Positions 29,531 to 34,281 of a stretch of DNA of 34,281 bases are shown one piece after another. The position numbers were made by a program, and so were the translations under genes. The notes below the pieces were generated by a model. It was not told where the DNA came from and did no database searches. It was given only the letters and a program-made list of their open reading frames with translations. Position 1 is the stretch's first letter. Each line of letters opens with the position of its first letter. The DNA is from Azohydromonas aeria (GTDB lineage Bacteria > Pseudomonadota > Gammaproteobacteria > Burkholderiales > Burkholderiaceae_C), in contig NZ_VIDQ01000079.1 in assembly GCF_009760915.1 (NCBI RefSeq), positions 1 to 34,281 of the forward strand. The letters run 5' to 3'.

Positions 29531-32500
29531 TCAGGCCGCCTCGATGGCCCAGGAGCCTTCCGCAGGCAGCGGCACCAGCCGCACGCGCAGACGCCTACCC
29601 CGGACGTCGTTATGGGGCACACCAAGCAGTTGGCGCAGCTCGTCGGTCAGCAGGTTCGGCGCCGAGCCGTCGTCCGAGGGCGTCGTCTTGAGCACGTTGA
29701 GCGCGACTTTCACGAACTTGCCGTAGGCAAAGCGGCCGTTGATGCGCACCGGGTGCCAGCCGTCCGGCAGACCGGCTCGGCTCGCACCGTTGCCGAACAT
29801 GATGCACAGTCCCTGGCCGCTGCCTGTCGGGATCACCGAAAACACGAACCGTCCCGGCGAAGGACGACCCCAGTAGTCCGCGAGCCGCCAGGTCACGCGC
29901 TCCAGCAGAGCCCGGTGGAAGACAGCCATGCCGGACGGCTGCGGCCCGATGTAGCGAAACTCGCGCGCCGCCTCGTCGAAGGCGAAGTAGGGGCTCGGCT
30001 TCCTGGTGCTGCCGCCGATCCAGGCGTTGATCGGGTTGGACAGCAGGTAGCCACTCCAAGTGGTGTCGCTCGCCGCCTCGCCGTCCTGCACGTCCGTGCC
30101 GTTGATGTCGAGCCGGTGCCGCTCCTCGGCGAAGTAGTGCCTGAAGAAGGCCACCAGCGCCTCCATGCCGATGGTGGCCTGGAAGTGCGGCCCCTGCAGC
30201 ATGGCCAGCAGCACGACCATCTTGAACGACTTCGTCATCCTGGTCGTCTCGACTTCCTCCAGGAAGGCGCCGGCCTGGACGTCCAGCGTCCTGCCGGCCT
30301 CGTCGGCTTGGCCCAGGGCAATGACAACCTGGTGCCAGCGCCGGCAGCCCAGGGCCTGCTTGCACTGCCTTGGTCCGTATCGCCCCAGGCGCTCGACCTC
30401 GGCCAGCGTCGGCGTGCGGCCCAGCCGCCCGTGCAGGGAACGCAGGTCCTCCAGCACCAGGGCACGCAGCGGCGAGGCGGTGCGCAGGCTCTGGCGCAGG
30501 GCTTCCAGCGCCACGGGCTCCAGCTCGACCGTGACGCCCTCCGGCATGCCATCGGGGCGCACGCCCTGCTGCCAGCGCTGCAGCATCTCGAGCGCCGTGC
30601 TGGCGCTGGCCGTGTCCTCGCCGTGCCCGCCGACAAGGAACGGCAGCTTGTAGTGGGCCCGGCGGTAGTTGCCGATGAAGTCCAGCACGGTGAGGTGCTG
30701 CTTGCCGTCGTCCAGGCGCAGGCCGCGCCCGAGCTGCTGCAGGAACACCACCATGGACTCCGTGGGGCGCAGGAACAGCACCAGGTCCACGCAGGGGATG
30801 TCCACGCCCTCGTTGAAGAGGTCCACCGTGAAGAGGATGCGCAGGGCTCCGCTCGTGAGCCGGTCGATGGTTTCCTGCCGTGGCATCGAGCCCGGCCCGG
30901 AATGCACCGCGGCGGTTGGGATGCCGGCGGCGCTGAAGGCCTGCGCCATGAAGTCGGCGTGCGCGATGGAGACGCAGAAGCCCAGCGCGGCGCGCGACGG
31001 GTGGGCACGGTACTTCTCCAGCACCAGCGCCGCGCGCTCGGGTGTGTTGAAGGCCCGCGTCAGCTGCTCGGTGTCGTAGGTCCCCGCGCGAGTGAGCATC
31101 TCGCTCGTGTAGGTCACGCGATCGGCCACGCCGAAGTAGCGGAACGGCACCAGCCAGCCGTAGCTGATGGCGTCGAACAGGCCCACCTCGTAGGCCACGT
31201 TGCCATGGCACAGTGCCATCAGGTCCCGGTTGTCGCCACGCCAGGGCGTGGCGGTGAGCCCCAGCAGGAAGCGCGGCTGCAGCGCGTCCAGCAGGCGGGC
31301 GTAGCTGTCGGCCGCGGCGTGGTGGAATTCGTCCACCACCACGTAGTCGAAGCGTGCCAGCTCCGCGCTTGCCAGCCAGCGCGGCTGGGAAAGCGTCTGC
31401 ACCGAGGCCAGCACGATGTCGCACCCGATCTCCTCGCGACCGGCCATGACGAAGCCCCTCGTGCGGTCCGGGTAGAGGGCGGCATAGGCCCTGGCCGCCT
31501 GCACCAGCAGTTCCTCCCGGTGAGCGAGGAACAGCACCCGGTCCGCGCCGGCGGCGTCGAAGGCGGCAAGGAAAGTCTTGCCCAGGCCGGTGGCGGCGAT
31601 CACCAGCGCCCGTGTCTCGCCGTCGGCACGCAGCCGCTCCAGCTCCTTGAGGGCAAGCGACTGCACCGGCCGCGGTTGCGTGCGCGTGGCGGCCTTGCGC
31701 GGTGTCCAGTCGCGCGGCACGCGCCGGGCACGGTACGCCTGCAGCCAGCCGGGGGAAAGCGGCTGTGCGTGCTCATGGTGGAAGAGCTCGTCGAAGCGGT
31801 GGCGGATCTCGGCCATCGGGTGGCCGGCATCGACGTCCAGCACCGACCAGGTCCACTCCACGCCGTCGCGCAGGCCCATGCGCGAGAAGTTGGCCGAGCC
31901 GATGAAGGCGCGGCCGCTGCCGTCGGCACGCTCGAACCAGTAGGCCTTGGGATGGAAGCTGCGGTCCGGGTGGCTGAACACCCGGGCCTCGAAGCGGCCG
32001 CTCCACTGCAGCATGCGCTCCAGCGCCTCGGGTTCGGTGACGTCGAGGTAGTCGGTGGTGAGGAAACGGATGTCGGCCCCGCGCAGCAGCGCTGCGCGCA
32101 GCGCACCCTCCATGAGATCCAGGCCGCTTCGCATCACGAAGGCCACGGCAAGGCCCGCTGCGCGGCAGTGCTTCAGCTCGTGCCGCAGCGCGTCCACCAG
32201 GGTGTGGCCACCGCCCACGTGCAGCCGCTGGGTGCTGGGCGCCGGCTCGCCCAGCACCAGACCGGCGTCGAAGCCGCCGCGCGTGAGGTGCTTGCGCCGC
32301 GCAGCCTCCTGCACCTCGTCCAGGCCGATGCCGTGGCGATCGGCCACGGCCGCCAGCACGGTGTACAGGTCCCCGAGTTCGTCCACCAGCGCCGCACGGT
32401 CGCCCATGGCCAGCGCATCGCCGACCTCGCTCGCCTCCTCGATCAGCTTGCGTGACAGCAGCCTGCCCAACTCCGTGTCCCGGGCCACGCGCACCTGCAG

Positions 32501-32560
32501 TTCCCGACCCTCTGCACGGGCCAGTTCGGGAATCAGGTCGCGGATCAGCTTTTCGTACAC
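29531..32560 (-). CDS. MazG-like / PLD / SF2 helicase / DUF3427 fusion protein
   Basis: Predicted 1009 residues from the GTG at 32560, four bases after the HIT stop; the open frame extends 29 codons upstream inside the HIT gene. Domains in order: residues 1-105 a MazG-like all-alpha NTP pyrophosphohydrolase (YEKLIRDLIPEL, E41-x3-E45, E61-x2-D64, RKHLTRGGF); 115-260 a phospholipase D-like nuclease domain (H203-x-K205 and GSANFS at 221-226); 315-620 a superfamily 2 helicase (Walker A AATGLGKT at 322-329, DEFH 410-413, TATP 436-439, QLGRGLR 609-615); then a DUF3427-like C-terminus. PLD-helicase-DUF3427 proteins are known in bacteria; the N-terminal MazG domain is what I find unusual. Probable DNA translocase/nuclease of a defence system. 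Confidence 0.85.
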   Translation of the reverse strand: MYEKLIRDLIPELARAEGRELQVRVARDTELGRLLSRKLIEEASEVGDALAMGDRAALVDELGDLYTVLAAVADRHGIGLDEVQEAARRKHLTRGGFDAGLVLGEPAPSTQRLHVGGGHTLVDALRHELKHCRAAGLAVAFVMRSGLDLMEGALRAALLRGADIRFLTTDYLDVTEPEALERMLQWSGRFEARVFSHPDRSFHPKAYWFERADGSGRAFIGSANFSRMGLRDGVEWTWSVLDVDAGHPMAEIRHRFDELFHHEHAQPLSPGWLQAYRARRVPRDWTPRKAATRTQPRPVQSLALKELERLRADGETRALVIAATGLGKTFLAAFDAAGADRVLFLAHREELLVQAARAYAALYPDRTRGFVMAGREEIGCDIVLASVQTLSQPRWLASAELARFDYVVVDEFHHAAADSYARLLDALQPRFLLGLTATPWRGDNRDLMALCHGNVAYEVGLFDAISYGWLVPFRYFGVADRVTYTSEMLTRAGTYDTEQLTRAFNTPERAALVLEKYRAHPSRAALGFCVSIAHADFMAQAFSAAGIPTAAVHSGPGSMPRQETIDRLTSGALRILFTVDLFNEGVDIPCVDLVLFLRPTESMVVFLQQLGRGLRLDDGKQHLTVLDFIGNYRRAHYKLPFLVGGHGEDTASASTALEMLQRWQQGVRPDGMPEGVTVELEPVALEALRQSLRTASPLRALVLEDLRSLHGRLGRTPTLAEVERLGRYGPRQCKQALGCRRWHQVVIALGQADEAGRTLDVQAGAFLEEVETTRMTKSFKMVVLLAMLQGPHFQATIGMEALVAFFRHYFAEERHRLDINGTDVQDGEAASDTTWSGYLLSNPINAWIGGSTRKPSPYFAFDEAAREFRYIGPQPSGMAVFHRALLERVTWRLADYWGRPSPGRFVFSVIPTGSGQGLCIMFGNGASRAGLPDGWHPVRINGRFAYGKFVKVALNVLKTTPSDDGSAPNLLTDELRQLLGVPHNDVRGRRLRVRLVPLPAEGSWAIEAA

Positions 32561-32564
32561 GCCT

Positions 32565-32966
32565 TCAGTCCCGTGCGCGGCCGGACCAGTAGTCGGCACG
32601 CTCGGGAATGAGCCAGCGCACGCCGCCGCGCGGGTCCGCGACGTCATCCGGGAAGCGGGGAATCAGGTGCACGTGCAGGTGCGAGATGGTCTGCCCGGCG
32701 GCCGGGCCGTCGTTGATGCCGATGTTGTAGGCCGCAGGCGCGAACTCGGCGTCCACCAGGGCCTTGCCCTCGTCGAGCAGCGACGTCAGGTCGGCACGCT
32801 CCTGCTCCGTGGCCTCGAACCAGGAGCCGACGTGGCGCTTCGGGATGACCAGGCAGTGGCCGGGATTGATCGGGAAACCGTCCCGGATCAGCCAGGCGGT
32901 GGGGCGTTCAGCGAGCACCCGCTGCGCAGGCAGGGAGCAGAACGGACAAGGGGCGAGGGACTGCAA
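32565..32966 (-). CDS. HIT-family nucleotide hydrolase/transferase
   Basis: Predicted 133 residues. I place the start at the TTG at 32966, which has GGAG six bases upstream and gives a normal N-terminus (LAPCPFCSLP); the frame is open to a TTG at 33047 but without support. A CPFC pair at residues 7-10, FPINPGHCLVIPKRHVGSWF, NIGINDGPAAGQTISHLHVH and the catalytic H-x-H-x-H at 96-100 followed by LIPR define a HIT hydrolase of the Hint/Ap4A-hydrolase class. The usual substrates are nucleoside phosphoramidates or dinucleoside polyphosphates. It is the first gene of the operon and its stop is four bases from the helicase start, so the two are made together. Confidence 0.88.
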   Translation of the reverse strand: MQSLAPCPFCSLPAQRVLAERPTAWLIRDGFPINPGHCLVIPKRHVGSWFEATEQERADLTSLLDEGKALVDAEFAPAAYNIGINDGPAAGQTISHLHVHLIPRFPDDVADPRGGVRWLIPERADYWSGRARD

Positions 32967-33010
32967 CGGCGACTCCTGGCAACGCACCGGCTGGAGCTGG
33001 TGGCCGACTT

Positions 33011-33035
33011 CGATCAGTTGATGTTTCCCTGATCG
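33011..33035 (-). promoter_or_regulatory. Dyad upstream of the HIT operon
   Basis: Perfect inverted repeat CGATCAG-N11-CTGATCG, 45-69 bases before the HIT start. It is in the expected promoter region of the operon and is a candidate operator. No regulator gene is adjacent. Confidence 0.45.
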
Positions 33036-33046
33036 TACTGGGTGCA

Positions 33047-33232
33047 ATGGCCGGCTCGGTCGCGACGGGGCACGGTGGCGAACCTTCCTGGAGCCCCTGG
33101 CCGGACGCCAGGATGCCGTGCGCGGGGCTGCGACTGCATGCCGGCCAGTGCCCCGGACGGCAGGTGCGGGCCGTGTACCTGCGCACGCGCTGGTACACGA
33201 GCCGTGACGGCCTGGCGGCGCTCCTGGAATAG
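33047..33232 (+). CDS. Doubtful small ORF divergent from the HIT operon
   Basis: 61 codons. The C-terminal third (RAVYLRTRWYTSRDGLAALL) looks protein-like, but the start has no ribosome binding site and the N-terminus is Gly/Pro/Ser-rich. A shorter start at an internal ATG would leave 39 residues. No family recognised. Kept as possible only. Confidence 0.25.
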   Translation: MAGSVATGHGGEPSWSPWPDARMPCAGLRLHAGQCPGRQVRAVYLRTRWYTSRDGLAALLE

Positions 33233-33662
33233 GGCCCCGGCCATCCGATCCGGATCAGCAGCACCGTCCTTCCTCCATTCACCGACTGGAGATCGTGGTC
33301 AGCATGCTCGCATTGCAAGGTGCCGGGCCCCCCTGCTGCCAGCGAGGATCGCGTGCCCTGTTTCGGTCAGTGAGTACAGCAGTCCACGGAACAGTGCTCT
33401 CGCATCGACCCGGGCATGGGCCGGCGCAGGAGAAACTCCGGGATGCCTCCCGGCAGCAGGCCGCGTTGTGCCTCAGAGGAAAAGTCATGGAAGGCCGTCA
33501 CGGCATGGAGCGATGCGGGCACCCCGTTGCCCACTGTCCGAAGGCCTTGGCTTGCGGCTCCAGGCCCGGTCTCGAACCCGGTACAGTCGGCGACGTACCG
33601 CGGCCTGGAGCCGCAAGAGGCCCTCCACGTTCCTGAAGCAGTCGACGGGAAGCTGCCGAACG
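33233..33662. other. 430 bases without a supported gene
   Basis: The open frames here have no ribosome binding sites or domains. The region presumably carries the promoter of the nuclease gene at 33663, but no confident -35/-10 pair is visible. No RNA gene was found. Confidence 0.4.
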
Positions 33663-34178
33663 ATGATGACGAAAACTTCTTCCCTCTTCCTGGCCGTGGC
33701 GTGCACGCTGATGCTGGCCGCCTGCAACAAGGACAAGCTCCCGGGCAAAGCGCCCAAGCCGGATGCGGTCGCGACAACAGCGGAGCCGGTCAACGGCTTC
33801 GACAAGTGCCGGGATTTCTTCCCAGGACAACTGCCACGCGTGCCGGACCTGCAGACCAGGCTGCCACGCGATCTGTGCTACGACGCGTTTGCCATCCTGC
33901 ATTCCGGCCATACGAAGACGCCCGTGTTCGCGGTCGAGCGGTTGACCGTCGCCCAGTTGCAGGACGCTGCAGACGAGCAGCGCACGAACAGGTTCTTCGC
34001 GGACGCCCGGCTGCCGCAGGCCGAGCGCGCGACGCTGGAAGACTACAAGGGCTCGGGCTACGACCGAGGCCACATGGCGCCGGCTGCCGACATGCCCACG
34101 GCGCAGGCCATGGCACAGTCGTTTTCCCTTGCGAACATGGTGCCCCAGGCACCCGAGAACAAGGCGTGGACTTCATGA
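33663..34178 (+). pseudogene. Truncated DNA/RNA non-specific endonuclease (NUC1 family) lipoprotein
   Basis: 171 codons are open from the ATG at 33663. The N-terminus has a lipoprotein signal (SLFLAVACTLMLAAC). Later come CYDAFAILHSGHTKTPVFAV and the NUC1 active-site motif GYDRGHMAPAADMPTA, with the catalytic histidine, then SLANMVPQAPEN, where the magnesium-binding Asn lies. Family members continue for another 60-120 residues, but here the reading frame changes after ENKAW and stops at 34178. The remaining half of the fold is missing, so the product is unlikely to be active. The break coincides with an inverted repeat (34156-34190), which suggests disruption by an inserted element or a deletion rather than a simple frameshift. 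Confidence 0.72.
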
Positions 34179-34190
34179 TGCACCTTGTTC
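34156..34190. repeat. Short inverted repeat at the break in the nuclease gene
   Basis: GAACAAGG (34156-34163) and CCTTGTTC (34183-34190) flank 19 bases that contain the point where the NUC1 similarity ends. This may be an element end or a recombination scar. Confidence 0.4.
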
Positions 34191-34243
34191 AGTAGATTAA
34201 GCAGGGATAAGACAGGGCGACCGGCTGGAATACCGACCGCCAA

Positions 34244-34273
34244 CACCGGGCACGAACGTGACGTTGCCCGGTG
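34244..34273. repeat. Hairpin near the window edge
   Basis: CACCGGGCA (34244-34252) / TGCCCGGTG (34265-34273), a perfect 9-bp stem with a 12-base loop. It lies in DNA that follows the broken nuclease gene and may be part of an inserted element whose remainder is outside the window, or a terminator. Confidence 0.4.
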
Positions 34274-34281
34274 ATTCGTAC

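Noticed and set aside
28946..32455. 1169-codon plus-strand open frame opposite the helicase and HNH genes
   Set aside because: It is antisense to two genes with clear conserved domains, has no recognisable domain and has the Gly/Arg/His-rich composition of chance frames in GC-rich DNA.
32561..32647. Upstream ATG start for the helicase fusion
   Set aside because: It would overlap the HIT gene by about 80 bases and lacks a ribosome binding site; the GTG at 32560 fits the MazG domain start and gene spacing.
33541..33600. Possible tRNA (sequence like GGTCTCGAACCCGG)
   Set aside because: No acceptor, D-arm or anticodon arm can be folded around it.
1..34281. CRISPR arrays
   Set aside because: No regularly spaced identical repeats with unique spacers and no cas genes were seen.

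Overview
The window comes from a very GC-rich proteobacterium, most likely a betaproteobacterium (Burkholderiales) or a xanthomonad. It looks like about two thirds of an integrative conjugative element (ICE) or large conjugative plasmid, followed by a defence/accessory segment. No rRNA, tRNA or CRISPR array is visible. Most genes lie on the minus strand and read right to left, and many overlap by 1-14 bases, as in tight operons. Family names below are from recognition of the translated sequence, not from a database search.

Region 1 (1-6201, minus): mating-pair-formation genes of an F-type conjugative type IV secretion system. In transcription order they are a lytic transglycosylase, an OmpA-domain lipoprotein, TraA-like pilin, TraL, TraE, TraK, TraB, a DsbC-like oxidoreductase and TraV (cut by the window edge). 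Region 2 (6351-10893): cargo that splits the transfer genes. It holds a duplicated-domain unknown protein, a TnpB remnant, a RES/Xre toxin-antitoxin pair, about 1.1 kb without a gene but with a 62-bp repeat pair, a compact tyrosine recombinase and a ParDE toxin-antitoxin pair. Region 3 (11029-16634, minus): DNA processing and control, with a DUF4400 protein, the TraD coupling ATPase, a MobH-type TraI relaxase and FlhC- and FlhD-like activators. Homologues of FlhDC (SetCD, AcaCD) switch on transfer of SXT/R391 ICEs and IncC plasmids.

Region 4 (16961-27903): element maintenance and accessory genes: DUF932 protein, zinc-finger/TOPRIM primase, GHKL ATPase, several unknowns, an AcaB/DUF1845-like regulator, an AlpA-like regulator, a degenerate tyrosine-recombinase-fold protein with an N-terminal helix-turn-helix, a RadC-like JAMM protein and small unknowns. 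A recurring GC-rich dyad sits about 41-46 bases upstream of at least five start codons here, and several genes have short leader ORFs or hairpins.

Region 5 (28571-32966, minus): a three-gene operon encoding a HIT-family protein, a 1009-residue MazG-PLD-SF2 helicase-DUF3427 fusion and an HNH nuclease with an SRA-like N-terminal region. I infer a DNA-modification- or nucleotide-sensing defence system; it is the best candidate for an under-described system. Region 6 (33047-34281): a doubtful small ORF, then a NUC1-type secreted nuclease gene that is cut short, apparently by a rearrangement or mobile element at the window edge.

Together, regions 1, 3 and 4 form one conjugative backbone under a probable FlhDC-like activator, while regions 2 and 5 look like cargo for stabilisation and defence.
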